This document shows positions 1 through 8,660 of a stretch of 64,000 nt of DNA, in pieces. How positions within the stretch are numbered: position 1 is the first letter of the stretch; each line of letters opens with the position of its first letter. Location: positions 434,001-498,000 of the forward strand of contig NZ_JAERSF010000001.1 of NCBI RefSeq assembly GCF_016735615.1, written 5' to 3'. The position numbers and the translations under genes are program-made. The notes below the pieces were generated by a model, which was not told the origin of the DNA, did no database searches, and saw nothing but the letters and a program-made list of their open reading frames with translations. This DNA is from Flavobacterium tagetis. Its GTDB lineage: Bacteria; Bacteroidota; Bacteroidia; Flavobacteriales; Flavobacteriaceae.

Positions 1-2858
1 TTAATTGCTACTTCGTGGTAAGCTTCAATAACATCATTAATTTCGATATCATTAAATCCTTTTATTTGGATACCACAATCGTAACCTTTAGTTACTTCTT
101 TCACATCATCTTTGAAACGCTTCAAGGCAACTAGCTCACCTGTATGAACCACAACTCCATCTCTAATAACTCTAATTTTAGAAGTTCTCAAGATTTTACC
201 ATCAGTCACCATACATCCAGCAATTGAACCAACTTTAGAAATTTTGAAAATCTCACGAATTTCAGCATTACCTAAAACTTCTTCTTTCATTTCTGGCGCT
301 AACATTCCTTCCATCGCATCTTTCAAGTCATCGATAGCCGCATAGATAATAGAATAGTAACGGATATCGATTTCTTCTTTATCAGCAAGCTGTCTAGCAT
401 TTCCAGCTGGACGAACGTTAAATCCAATAATAATTGCATCTGATGCAGAAGCCAAGTTAACATCAGTTTCTGTAATTGCACCAACACCTTTGTGGATAAT
501 ATTGATTTGAACTTCTTCTGTAGAAAGTTTAGAGAACGAATCTGATAATGCTTCAACAGATCCATCCACGTCTCCTTTAAGAATTACGTTTAGTTCTTTA
601 AACTGACCAAGAGCAATACGACGTCCGATCTCATCAAGTGTAATATGTCTTTGTGTACGAACAGATTGTTCACGCATTAATTGAGAACGTTTAGATGCAA
701 TTTGTTTTGCTTCTTTTTCATCTTCAAATACATTAAACTTATCACCCGCTGTTGGCGCTCCGTCTAAACCTAAAACTGACACTGGAGTTGAAGGACCAGC
801 AGATAAAATTGTATGTCCTCTTTCATCATGCATTGCTTTCACTTTACCATGATGCTTACCAGCCAACATATAATCTCCAATTTTCAAAGTACCTTGCTGT
901 ACTAAAATCGTAGACACATATCCTTTTCCTTTATCTAAGTAAGCTTCAACAACAGTTCCCTGAGCCGCTTTATTTGGATTTGCTTTAAGATCCAAGATCT
1001 CTGCTTCTAATAAAACTTTCTCCAGTAATTCTTTTACCCCTGTTCCAACTTTCGCAGAAATATCATGTGACTGAATTTTTCCACCCCAATCTTCAACAAG
1101 TAAATTCATACCCGCCAAACGCTCTTTAATTTTATCAACATTCGCGTTTGGTTTATCAATTTTATTGATTGCAAATATAATTGGCACTCCCGCAGCTTGT
1201 GCGTGAGAAATTGCCTCTTTTGTTTGTGGCATGATATCATCATCCGCCGCAACTACGATAATAGCAATATCTGTAACTTGAGCTCCACGCGCACGCATCG
1301 CTGTAAACGCCTCGTGACCTGGAGTATCTAAGAATGCAATTTTTTGTCCGTTATCTAGAGTAACTCCATACGCTCCAATGTGCTGAGTAATACCTCCAGA
1401 CTCACCAGCGATAACATTTTCTTTACGGATATAATCTAGTAAAGATGTTTTACCGTGGTCAACGTGACCCATTACTGTCACAATTGGCGCTCTTGTTACT
1501 AAGTCTTCTTCTCTATCTTCTACAACTTCTATTGCTTCTTCAATATCTACTGTAATGAACTCAACATCATAACCAAACTCATCAGCAACAATTGTCAATG
1601 TTTCAGCATCTAGACGCTGGTTCATGGTAACCATGATACCAAGAGACATACAAGTTCCAATTACTTTAGTAATCGGCACATCCATCATAATTGCAATTTC
1701 ACCTACAGTAACGAACTCAGTAACTTTAATTGTTTTACTTCCTTCATCAAGAGCTCTTTGCTCATCATCAGATTTCTGACGGTGCGTTTCTCTTTTATCT
1801 CTTCTATATTTAGCCGCTTTAGATTTTCCTCCTTTACCTTGAAGTTTTTCAAGAGTTTCTCTAATTTGGTTTTTTACTTCTTCTTCTGTTGGCTCAACTT
1901 TAGCCACAATTGCAGGACGGTTTCCTTTTACAAAACCAGGTCTTTGGCTTCTGTTAGCATTAAAACCTCCGCCATTATTACCTTGAGCAGGCTTATTTGG
2001 ATTTGGCGTTCCAGGCGCATTACCTGTAGCAGGTTTTGGCGCACCAGGCGTACCCGGTTTTGGACCAATTCTTTTACGCTTGTTTTTATTTGCGTTATTA
2101 TTATTGCCAACTCCAGGAGCTCCAGGTTTATTCTGAGCCGCTTTAGGATCTTCTTTCTTTTTCTTAGGTTTATTAAATTGAGATAAATCAATTGTTTGAC
2201 CTGTAAGAGTAGTTCCTGTAAGCTTTTGATATTGAGTTGTAATAGTTTCCTCTGAAGTTGTTGGATCAGTAGACACGATAGGCTCCTGAGCAACTTTAGA
2301 TTCTGCTTTAACTTCTTTTTTCTCAGTAATAATAGGTTCTTCTTTTTTAGTTTCAGAAACAGGAGTTGAAACAACTGGTTCAGATTTTACTGTTTCATTT
2401 TGAACAGGCTTTTCTGGCTGCACAGGCGCAGCAACAACTTTTGGTTCTTCAACCTTAGCCGTTTCCTCAGAAGGAGTAATCGCAGGTTTTTTTGGATTTA
2501 AGTCAATTTTACCAACTTGTACAGGTCCCGAAACAACTGCTCTTGCTTTAATTATTTCTTGCTGTTTTTGACGCTCTTCTTCTTGTCTGCGTTTGTCTTC
2601 AATTTCTTTCTCACGCTCTACACGTAATGCTTCTTTTTCTTTTCTTTTTTCTTCTCCAACCTCTTTAGAAGCCTCCTTGTTCCCCTTATCGCCCGCAAAT
2701 TGGCTTTGAAGGATATTAAATTCGCTATCAGAAATTTTTGCATTAGGATTTGCATCAATAGCAATTCCCTTATCTTTTAGATAATCTACAGCTCTTTCTA
2801 ACGAAATATTTAATTCCCTTAAAACCTTGTTTATTCTTATTACTCTCTCTTCAGACAT
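1..2858 (-). CDS. infB: translation initiation factor IF-2 (3' end cut by window)
   Basis: GTPase that brings initiator fMet-tRNA to the 30S subunit and promotes subunit joining. Reading the minus strand from the ATG at 2858 gives one open frame to the window edge. The N-terminal IF2_N helix region (starts [18 protein letters not shown]) is followed by a long Lys/Glu/Pro/Gly/Asn-rich low-complexity linker. The G domain shows [19 protein letters not shown] (G1), the switch [10 protein letters not shown] (G3) and NKIDKPNAN (G4). Domains II to IV then run to ...[10 protein letters not shown] at the edge. Compared with other IF-2 proteins only a handful of C-terminal residues should be missing. 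It is the last gene of rimP-nusA-infB, 58 nt after nusA, the usual bacterial order. Identification is secure. Confidence 0.97.
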   Translation of the reverse strand, partial: MSEERVIRINKVLRELNISLERAVDYLKDKGIAIDANPNAKISDSEFNILQSQFAGDKGNKEASKEVGEEKRKEKEALRVEREKEIEDKRRQEEERQKQQEIIKARAVVSGPVQVGKIDLNPKKPAITPSEETAKVEEPKVVAAPVQPEKPVQNETVKSEPVVSTPVSETKKEEPIITEKKEVKAESKVAQEPIVSTDPTTSEETITTQYQKLTGTTLTGQTIDLSQFNKPKKKKEDPKAAQNKPGAPGVGNNNNANKNKRKRIGPKPGTPGAPKPATGNAPGTPNPNKPAQGNNGGGFNANRSQRPGFVKGNRPAIVAKVEPTEEEVKNQIRETLEKLQGKGGKSKAAKYRRDKRETHRQKSDDEQRALDEGSKTIKVTEFVTVGEIAIMMDVPITKVIGTCMSLGIMVTMNQRLDAETLTIVADEFGYDVEFITVDIEEAIEVVEDREEDLVTRAPIVTVMGHVDHGKTSLLDYIRKENVIAGESGGITQHIGAYGVTLDNGQKIAFLDTPGHEAFTAMRARGAQVTDIAIIVVAADDDIMPQTKEAISHAQAAGVPIIFAINKIDKPNANVDKIKERLAGMNLLVEDWGGKIQSHDISAKVGTGVKELLEKVLLEAEILDLKANPNKAAQGTVVEAYLDKGKGYVSTILVQQGTLKIGDYMLAGKHHGKVKAMHDERGHTILSAGPSTPVSVLGLDGAPTAGDKFNVFEDEKEAKQIASKRSQLMREQSVRTQRHITLDEIGRRIALGQFKELNVILKGDVDGSVEALSDSFSKLSTEEVQINIIHKGVGAITETDVNLASASDAIIIGFNVRPAGNARQLADKEEIDIRYYSIIYAAIDDLKDAMEGMLAPEMKEEVLGNAEIREIFKISKVGSIAGCMVTDGKILRTSKIRVIRDGVVVHTGELVALKRFKDDVKEVTKGYDCGIQIKGFNDIEINDVIEAYHEVAI

Positions 2859-2916
2859 ATAACCTTTTTATTATTACCTTTTTCGTTGTGTTGTTAGAGC
2901 AGATGTAAGCTATTGC

Positions 2917-4170
2917 TTAATTATCAAACTCTTCTTTTAGTATCTTCATAACATCTAGAATAGTTTCCTCTTCTAAGTCTGTTCTTCTTACTAAATCTTC
3001 TACATCGTGTTTCAAGATACTTTTTGCAGTATCCAAACCGATTTTTGCAAACTCTTCAATTACCCACTCTTCGATCTCATCTGAGAACTCTGTCAATTCA
3101 ACATCGTCTTCATCTGCAACAGTACCGGCAACATCTCCTTCACGAATAACATCTAGCTCATAACCTGTCAATTGACCTGCTAATTTGATATTGTGACCAC
3201 CTCTACCAATTGCTTTAGAAACCTCTTCTAATTTCAAGAACACTTCAGCTCTTTTGCTTTCTTCATCAATCTTGATAGAAGAAACTTTAGCAGGGCTTAA
3301 AGCTCTTGTTATAAATAATTGAATATTGTTTGTATAATTGATTACATCAATATTTTCATTTCCTAATTCGCGAACAATTCCATGAATACGAGAACCTTTC
3401 ATTCCCACACAAGCTCCAACCGGATCAATTCTATCATCGTAAGAATCAACAGCTACTTTTGCTTTTTCACCAGGAATACGAACTACATTTTTAACTGTAA
3501 TTAAACCGTCAAAAACCTCTGGAATTTCTTGCTCAAATAATTTTTCCAAGAACTTCTCAGAAGTTCTAGACATAATAATTTGAGGCTTGTTTCCTTTTAA
3601 TTCAACGCTTTCAATAATTCCACGAACATTATCTCCTTTACGGAAGAAATCTGATGGAATCTGTTTTTCTTTTGGAAGCACAATTTCATTTCCTTCATCA
3701 TCAACTAAGATAACTACTCTTGGACGTACGTGGTGCACTTCTGCTGTATAAATATCCCCGATAATATCTTTAAACTGCTTGTATAAGTTTGTATTATCGT
3801 GTTCGTGAATTTTAGATATAAGATTCTGACGAAGCGCTAAGATAGCTCTTCTTCCTAAATCAATCAATTTTACTTCTTCAGAAACTTCTTCACCAATTTC
3901 AAAATCCGCTTCAATCTTTCTTGCTTCAGTCAATGTAATTTCCTCATTTTCAAAATCAAGATCCTCATCGGCAACAATTACTCTTCTTCTCCAAATTTCC
4001 ATATCACCTTTATCAGGATTAATAATGATATCGAAATTTTCATCTGAACCGTATTTTTTCTTTAATGCATTTCTAAATACGTCCTCTAAAATTGCCATAA
4101 GCGTTACACGATCAATAAGTTTATTGTCTTTAAACTCTGAGAATGAATCGATTAATGCTAAATTTTCCAT
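2917..4170 (-). CDS. nusA: transcription termination/antitermination factor NusA
   Basis: RNA polymerase-binding factor that modulates pausing, intrinsic termination and antitermination. The 417 residues match the NusA architecture. An N-terminal RNAP-binding domain (about 1-130) is followed by an S1 domain (about 135-200, with the GDNVRGIIESVE stretch) and tandem KH domains. The KH region includes DPVGACVGMKGSRIHGIVREL and the second KH signature EVSKAIGRGGHNIKLAGQLTGYELDV. An acidic C-terminal tail follows, and the two AR repeats of E. coli NusA are absent, as is common outside Proteobacteria. It lies 19 nt downstream of rimP, so it is probably co-transcribed. The leader upstream of rimP carries a terminator-like hairpin that NusA itself could act on (inference). 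Confidence 0.97.
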   Translation of the reverse strand: MENLALIDSFSEFKDNKLIDRVTLMAILEDVFRNALKKKYGSDENFDIIINPDKGDMEIWRRRVIVADEDLDFENEEITLTEARKIEADFEIGEEVSEEVKLIDLGRRAILALRQNLISKIHEHDNTNLYKQFKDIIGDIYTAEVHHVRPRVVILVDDEGNEIVLPKEKQIPSDFFRKGDNVRGIIESVELKGNKPQIIMSRTSEKFLEKLFEQEIPEVFDGLITVKNVVRIPGEKAKVAVDSYDDRIDPVGACVGMKGSRIHGIVRELGNENIDVINYTNNIQLFITRALSPAKVSSIKIDEESKRAEVFLKLEEVSKAIGRGGHNIKLAGQLTGYELDVIREGDVAGTVADEDDVELTEFSDEIEEWVIEEFAKIGLDTAKSILKHDVEDLVRRTDLEEETILDVMKILKEEFDN

Positions 4171-4189
4171 GCGAATTTTTTAATTAAAA

Positions 4190-4654
4190 TTAAAATGTTA
4201 CCGTAACAACTGCCTCTTTAATTTCTGTATAAGGTATTTGTTGCTCTTTTTGAACTGTTTCTTTTCCTTTTCCTACTTTTTTCGGTTCTCTTGCTTTCCA
4301 AGACAAAATTATGAAAACATCATTAGCTTCTACCAATTCCGCTTCGATTTTTTCTGTATTTGTGGTAACAATCAACGTTCTACCAACATTTTTCTTGTAT
4401 TGTCTTATCATTTTAAGAGGAGTTCCTACTCCAACCGATGCTACTTCAAGCGAAAAATCCTGCTCTTCACGATCCAGATTATTCTCGATTGCACGACTAA
4501 CGTCGATACAGTCTTGTAGCGCCACTCCATTATCTCCGTCTAAACCGACACTAATTTTAAAAGAATCCGAAACCGCCAAATCAACCAAAAAGACTGATGG
4601 TTTTTCCAGAAGAGCTTCCGTAATTAATCCGTTTACTTTTTCTTTAAATGTCAT
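4190..4654 (-). CDS. rimP: ribosome maturation factor RimP
   Basis: Assembly factor for the 30S subunit. The 154-residue protein starting [19 protein letters not shown] has the RimP N-terminal alpha/beta domain ([31 protein letters not shown]) and a C-terminal SH3-like domain ending in VTVTF. The frame stays open upstream to 4690, but that 12-residue extension is encoded by the leader hairpin and is not expected in the family, so I chose the ATG at 4654. It is the first gene of rimP-nusA-infB. Confidence 0.93.
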   Translation of the reverse strand: MTFKEKVNGLITEALLEKPSVFLVDLAVSDSFKISVGLDGDNGVALQDCIDVSRAIENNLDREEQDFSLEVASVGVGTPLKMIRQYKKNVGRTLIVTTNTEKIEAELVEANDVFIILSWKAREPKKVGKGKETVQKEQQIPYTEIKEAVVTVTF

Positions 4655-4660
4655 AATTTT

Positions 4661-4688
4661 ATAAAAAGAGGGGACACTTAGTCCCCTC
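4661..4688 (-). terminator. terminator-like hairpin in the rimP-nusA-infB leader
   Basis: Read on the minus strand, GAGGGGAC pairs with GTCCCCTC (8 bp, 5-nt loop; arms at 4668-4675 and 4681-4688), followed at once by TTTTTAT. The rimP start codon lies only a few nucleotides further on. It sits between the promoter at 4717-4744 and the operon, so it would act as a leader attenuator rather than as an operon-end terminator. The nearest gene on the other side is divergent. Confidence 0.6.
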
Positions 4689-4716
4689 ATTATTTAGATT
4701 TTAATAAATAACAGTG

Positions 4717-4744
4717 CAAATATAGTGTTTTTTTTATAAATCAA
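4717..4744 (-). promoter_or_regulatory. promoter for rimP-nusA-infB
   Basis: On the minus strand, TTG (4742-4744), a 17-nt spacer and TATATTTG (4717-4724) match the flavobacterial sigma-A pattern TTG-N17-23-TAnnTTTG at every defined position. The predicted transcript starts near 4710, giving a leader of about 55 nt that contains the hairpin. Confidence 0.75.
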
Positions 4745-4753
4745 ATAAATTGA

Positions 4754-4780
4754 TTGCTCTAAAATAATTTCTTATCTTTA
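4754..4780 (+). promoter_or_regulatory. candidate promoter for the universal stress protein
   Basis: TTG at 4754-4756, a 16-nt spacer, then TATCTTTA at 4773-4780. One defined position differs from TAnnTTTG and the spacer is slightly short. It lies about 50 nt before the start codon. Confidence 0.4.
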
Positions 4781-4828
4781 TATAGCATTAAAAACGCGAA
4801 TTATTCATAATTTTTAACCCTCAAAATC

Positions 4829-5653
4829 ATGAAACGAATTTTAGTACCTACCGACTTCTCAGAACATGCAGAAGACGCTTTAAAAGTTGCCTCTCAAATT
4901 GCAAAAAAGAACAATTCTGAGCTCATTCTTCTTCACATGCTTGAATTGCCCCAGCAATCAAACGATGCCATATTAGGAGGAACCAGCATTCCTGAAACCA
5001 TGCTTTTTATGAAGAAAGCAAACGAAACGCTTGACGAAATCGCCTCTAGAGATTACCTAGAAGGAATTCCGGTAACTGAAATTGTAAAGATGGACAAACC
5101 CATACACGGCATCACCCAAATTAGCAAAGATTACGACATCGACCTAATTATTATGGGCTCTCACGGATCTTCTGGTGTTGAGGAGCTATTAATAGGCTCC
5201 AACACAGAAAAAGTAGTAAGAAACTCAGAAATCCCCGTTTTAGTCATCAAGAAAAATATTCCGAATTTTAATGCATCTAATATTGTTTTTGCTTCTGATT
5301 TTTCAGACGAAGCAAAAAAACCATTTGAAAAGCTTTTAAGTTTCACCAAACTATTTGATTCAAAACTCCACTTAGTCACCATCTGCACACCTAACAGCTT
5401 CAAACCAACTCACGTAAGCGAAAAAGCAATGAATGATTTTGTAGCAGAATTTGACATTACTAATTATACTACTCAAATTTACAACGATACCAATATTGAA
5501 AAAGGAATTATAAATTTCTCCAATAGAATAGACGCCGATATTATCGGAATGTGCACACACGGCAGAACTGGTTTTGCACATTTCTTTAATGGAAGCATTA
5601 GCGAAGGCCTAGTCAATCATGCCGTCAAACCCGTTATAACACTAAAAATCTAA
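4829..5653 (+). CDS. universal stress protein, two tandem UspA domains
   Basis: A 274-residue protein with two UspA folds in tandem. Domain 1 (about 1-142) starts MKRILVPTDFSEHAEDAL and contains the ATP-binding G-2x-G-9x-GS pattern (GSHGSSG then GSN). Domain 2 (about 148-274) starts NIVFASDFSDEAKKPFEKL and has a weaker version with Cys in place of the first Gly (CTHGRTG then GS), so nucleotide binding by the second half may differ. Such proteins are cytosolic and linked to starvation and stress survival; the specific role here is unknown. It is monocistronic, divergent from rimP, and closed by a strong terminator. Confidence 0.9.
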   Translation: MKRILVPTDFSEHAEDALKVASQIAKKNNSELILLHMLELPQQSNDAILGGTSIPETMLFMKKANETLDEIASRDYLEGIPVTEIVKMDKPIHGITQISKDYDIDLIIMGSHGSSGVEELLIGSNTEKVVRNSEIPVLVIKKNIPNFNASNIVFASDFSDEAKKPFEKLLSFTKLFDSKLHLVTICTPNSFKPTHVSEKAMNDFVAEFDITNYTTQIYNDTNIEKGIINFSNRIDADIIGMCTHGRTGFAHFFNGSISEGLVNHAVKPVITLKI

Positions 5654-5671
5654 CATAATTATTTTCTTCTT

Positions 5672-5700
5672 AAAGCTTCTCCAATGAGAAGCTTTTTTTT
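5672..5700 (+). terminator. intrinsic terminator after the universal stress protein
   Basis: AAAGCTTCTC (5672-5681) pairs with GAGAAGCTTT (5686-5695) around the loop CAAT and is followed by a T run. Confidence 0.85.
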
Positions 5701-5808
5701 ATGCAAAAAAATGAGCTCCTCAACAAAGCACAACTGAGCTTCACAACAAAATCACCAGCCTATATAATGCAGAAATTTGTCAAATAGAAATTCATTAAAA
5801 ACAACAAC

Positions 5809-7230
5809 ATGAAAACAATAGACAAAATTTACATTAATGGAGAATTTGTTACTCCAAATGGGACCGAGTATTTTAATTTAATTAGCCCTACAACAAACGA
5901 AGAATTAGGACAAGTTCGTCTAGGCAACACAGAAGACACTCAAAACGCAATTGAAGCCGCAAAAAACGCTTTTAAAACTTTTTCAAAAACAACAGCCTCA
6001 GAAAGAATTCAATATCTAAAAAACATCAAATCTGTTATCGAAAAAAGAAAAGATGACTTTATCAATATAATGACAGAAGAATATGGAGGAACATTTCAGT
6101 TTGCGAGCGTGAGCTACGATTATATGCTAAAGAGTTTTGACTCCGCAATAAACCTCCTTAACTCTTACAGCTTCATTAAAACAATGGGAGAATCTGAAGT
6201 TCAAATGACACCAATAGGCGTTGTCGGAATCATCATTCCTTGGAATTCAAGCAATGGTTTTATATGCAGCAAACTATCTACAGCAATCGCAGCTGGATGC
6301 ACAACTGTAATTAAGCCTAGTGAAATGAGCGCCCAACAAACGCAATTAATCTTAGAATGTCTTCATGAAGCAAACCTCCCTAAAGGCGTATTTAATATTG
6401 TAAATGGATTAGGCGAAATTGTTGGTGCCGAAATAAGCAGAAATCCAGATATCGCCAAAATATCTTTTACAGGATCTACAAACGTTGGAAAAATAATTGC
6501 AAAAGAAGCTGTCAATACCATGAAAAGGGTCACTCTTGAACTTGGCGGAAAATCTCCAAACATTATTCTAGACGATGCCGATTTCTCAAAAGCGATTCCG
6601 CTTGCACTTGGCGCAGCATTTATGAATAGCGGACAAGCCTGTATTGCAGGAACCAGGTTATTAATCCCAGAAGACAAATTAAACCAAGTAAAATCTCTTA
6701 TCAAAGAAACAATTCCAAATTTCATTACTGGAGATCCCAAAAATCCAAACACCGCAGTTGGACCAATGGTTAGCGAAAAACAGTTCAATCGTGTTCAAGA
6801 TTATATTCAGACCGGAATCAATGAGGGCGCAGAAATACTAAGCGGCGGACTTGGAAAACCTGAAGGATTAGAAAACGGAAATTTTGTAAAACCAACTGTT
6901 TTCATCAACGTAAACAATCATATGCGTATTGCAAGAGAAGAAATATTCGGACCTGTTTTATCTATTATTACTTATAAAACCGAAGAAGAAGCAATTGAAA
7001 TTGCAAATGACACCACTTATGGACTGCAAGCTTATGTAAGTTCATCAGATTCGAAAAGAGCTTACACTGTCGCCTCACAAATTAACGCCGGACGTGTACA
7101 AGTTAACGGAATCGGTCACGACCCAATGGCACCTTTTGGCGGATTTAAACAATCTGGAATTGGACGCGAATTTGGAACAATTGGCCTTGAAGCTTATTTA
7201 GAGCCAAGAGCATTAATTCAGCCAAAATAA
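5809..7230 (+). CDS. NAD(P)+-dependent aldehyde dehydrogenase
   Basis: A 473-residue member of the ALDH superfamily, which oxidises aldehydes to acids. It has the oxyanion Asn in PWN (N146), the cofactor-binding Lys in VIKPSE (K169), the FTGSTNVGK turn, the general base Glu in VTLELGG (E244), the nucleophile Cys in NSGQACIAG (C278) and EEIFGPV near the C-terminus. The substrate cannot be read from the sequence. A 14-bp hairpin separates it from the AraC-type gene downstream on the same strand, which may regulate it (inference). The sequence before it has no strong promoter match. Confidence 0.93.
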   Translation: MKTIDKIYINGEFVTPNGTEYFNLISPTTNEELGQVRLGNTEDTQNAIEAAKNAFKTFSKTTASERIQYLKNIKSVIEKRKDDFINIMTEEYGGTFQFASVSYDYMLKSFDSAINLLNSYSFIKTMGESEVQMTPIGVVGIIIPWNSSNGFICSKLSTAIAAGCTTVIKPSEMSAQQTQLILECLHEANLPKGVFNIVNGLGEIVGAEISRNPDIAKISFTGSTNVGKIIAKEAVNTMKRVTLELGGKSPNIILDDADFSKAIPLALGAAFMNSGQACIAGTRLLIPEDKLNQVKSLIKETIPNFITGDPKNPNTAVGPMVSEKQFNRVQDYIQTGINEGAEILSGGLGKPEGLENGNFVKPTVFINVNNHMRIAREEIFGPVLSIITYKTEEEAIEIANDTTYGLQAYVSSSDSKRAYTVASQINAGRVQVNGIGHDPMAPFGGFKQSGIGREFGTIGLEAYLEPRALIQPK

Positions 7231-7239
7231 TCTTCATCA

Positions 7240-7277
7240 ATCTGGAAATCTTTAAACCAAAGATTTCCAGATCTTTT
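7240..7277 (+). terminator. intrinsic terminator after the aldehyde dehydrogenase
   Basis: ATCTGGAAATCTTT (7240-7253) pairs perfectly with AAAGATTTCCAGAT (7259-7272) around a 5-nt loop, followed by CTTTTAG. Confidence 0.75.
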
Positions 7278-7291
7278 AGTATTTTTACAAT

Positions 7292-8098
7292 ATGAGCATA
7301 AAACCAAATACAAAGCCCAAAATTCTCTACTCTTGCTATTACTCACGCAGTCGAGAGGGCGAGCATTTCATTCCCGAACATGTTTTTAGTTATCAGATTT
7401 CTGGTGAAATGATTGCTTCAGACAGAAAAAACACTTTTCACTCAAAAGCAGGAGATTTTCGCTTTAGCAGAAGAAATCATCTAGCGAAGTTCATCAAGAT
7501 TCCGCCAGAAGGAGGAGAATTCAAAACGATTTCTCTTTTTCTTGACCAGGAAATTTTAAGAGAAATCAGCAAAGAATACAATTTAAAATCAGATAAAAAA
7601 TCCGATTCAGAAGCAATGTTTTCATTAGCTCCCCACCCACTTTACAAATCTTTCATGGAATCATTGATTTCTTACCTTGAAGTAGAACAAGAAAACAACG
7701 AGGCTTTATTCAATTTAAAAATTAAAGAAGCCATTCACCTTTTATTAAAAGTAAATCCAGAACTAAAAGATATTTTATTTGATTTTAACGAACCTGGCAA
7801 AATTGACCTTGAAGCTTTTATGAATAAAAATTTCCACTTCAATGTTCAAATGCAGCGATTTGCATACTTGACAGGCCGAAGTCTCGCCACATTTAAAAGA
7901 GATTTTCAAAAAGTATTTCAAGAAACACCCGGAAAATGGCTTTTAAACAAAAGACTTCAGGAAGCTTATTATTTAATTAACCAAGGAAATCCACCATCTG
8001 AAGTGTATATCGGTGTTGGCTTTGAAGATCTCTCGCATTTTTCCTTTTCATTTAAAAAGAAATTCGGAATCGTTCCTTCTTCTTTAAATCATAAATAA
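7292..8098 (+). CDS. AraC-family transcriptional regulator
   Basis: A 268-residue protein. The first ~150 residues form a probable ligand-sensing domain with no motif I can name (starts MSIKPNTKPKILYSCYYSR). The C-terminal ~100 residues carry the double helix-turn-helix of the AraC/XylS family: FNVQMQRFAYLTGRSLATFKRDF, PGKWLLNKRLQEAYYLI and GFEDLSHFSFSFKKKFG. Its position behind the aldehyde dehydrogenase suggests a local target, but no operator was identified. The gene follows a terminator and its transcript leader must be short. Confidence 0.88.
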   Translation: MSIKPNTKPKILYSCYYSRSREGEHFIPEHVFSYQISGEMIASDRKNTFHSKAGDFRFSRRNHLAKFIKIPPEGGEFKTISLFLDQEILREISKEYNLKSDKKSDSEAMFSLAPHPLYKSFMESLISYLEVEQENNEALFNLKIKEAIHLLLKVNPELKDILFDFNEPGKIDLEAFMNKNFHFNVQMQRFAYLTGRSLATFKRDFQKVFQETPGKWLLNKRLQEAYYLINQGNPPSEVYIGVGFEDLSHFSFSFKKKFGIVPSSLNHK

Positions 8099-8132
8099 TA
8101 AAAAAACTCCCATTTAAAATTTACACAATAAA

Positions 8133-8160
8133 AAAAGCCTCTCATTTCTGAGAGGCTTTT
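8133..8160 (-). terminator. terminator of tRNA-Gln copy 1
   Basis: AAAAGCCTCTCA (8133-8144) pairs with TGAGAGGCTTTT (8149-8160), four nt past the tRNA 3' end on the minus strand, with a U tract on that strand. It may also stop transcription of the AraC gene from the other side. Confidence 0.85.
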
Positions 8161-8163
8161 CTG

Positions 8164-8234
8164 TTGGTCTACTAGGACTCGAACCTAGAAAGACGGCACC
8201 AAAAACCGTAGTGTTACCATTACACCATAGACCA
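8164..8234 (-). tRNA. tRNA-Gln (anticodon TTG), copy 1
   Basis: The minus strand folds into a cloverleaf. The acceptor stem TGGTCTA/TAGACCA has 7 bp and is followed by discriminator A; CCA is not encoded. The anticodon stem ACGGT/GCCGT encloses the 7-nt loop TTTTGGT, whose middle triplet TTG reads CAA. The T arm contains GGTTCGAGTCC. It has its own promoter and terminator. Confidence 0.96.
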
Positions 8235-8254
8235 GCAGTGCGGTTAAGCGGGTG

Positions 8255-8284
8255 CAAAATTAAAACTTTATTTAATTTATGCAA
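8255..8284 (-). promoter_or_regulatory. promoter of tRNA-Gln copy 1
   Basis: Minus strand TTG (8282-8284), 19-nt spacer, TAATTTTG (8255-8262); all defined positions match the flavobacterial consensus. Confidence 0.8.
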
Positions 8285-8312
8285 ATTTTAAAGCAAACTT
8301 TTTTTAAATAAA

Positions 8313-8340
8313 AAAAGTCTCTCATTTCTGAGAGACTTTT
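8313..8340 (-). terminator. terminator of tRNA-Gln copy 2
   Basis: AAAAGTCTCTCA (8313-8324) pairs with TGAGAGACTTTT (8329-8340). It equals the copy 1 terminator except for one compensatory G-C to A-T pair change in the stem. Confidence 0.85.
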
Positions 8341-8343
8341 CTG

Positions 8344-8414
8344 TTGGTCTACTAGGACTCGAACCTAGAAAGACGGCACCAAAAACCGTAGTGTTACCAT
8401 TACACCATAGACCA
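8344..8414 (-). tRNA. tRNA-Gln (anticodon TTG), copy 2
   Basis: Identical in sequence to the copy at 8164-8234, offset by exactly 180 bp, with the same cloverleaf, TTG anticodon and no encoded CCA. It is the upstream copy on the minus strand. Confidence 0.96.
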
Positions 8415-8434
8415 GCAGTGCTGTAAAGCGAGTG

Positions 8435-8464
8435 CAAATTTAAGTCTTTATTTAGTTTGTGCAA
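8435..8464 (-). promoter_or_regulatory. promoter of tRNA-Gln copy 2
   Basis: Minus strand TTG (8462-8464), 19-nt spacer, TAAATTTG (8435-8442). Spacing is identical to the other tRNA promoter although the spacer has partly diverged. Confidence 0.8.
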
Positions 8465-8660
8465 ACTTTTTGGCCAAAAAAAATCATTTTTTTTGATTTT
8501 TTTTACATTCAAATCCGCTTCAACTTCAAAAACTCCTCATAGACAATACATTACTTTTCACTTATAGTTTTGTAGAATTTTTTGTTAATGCTCGTTTCTT
8601 TAAGTAAAAAAACATTTTCTTTGTAGGATAGAAAAACATTCAAATTTTTAACACCTAAAT

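Noticed and set aside
1758..2186. 142-codon open frame on the plus strand
   Set aside because: It lies opposite the low-complexity linker of infB; its Arg/Phe/Ser-rich protein mirrors that composition and it has no promoter or family.
1928..2374. 148-codon minus-strand open frame
   Set aside because: It is an out-of-frame reading of the Lys/Glu/Thr-rich infB linker on the same strand.
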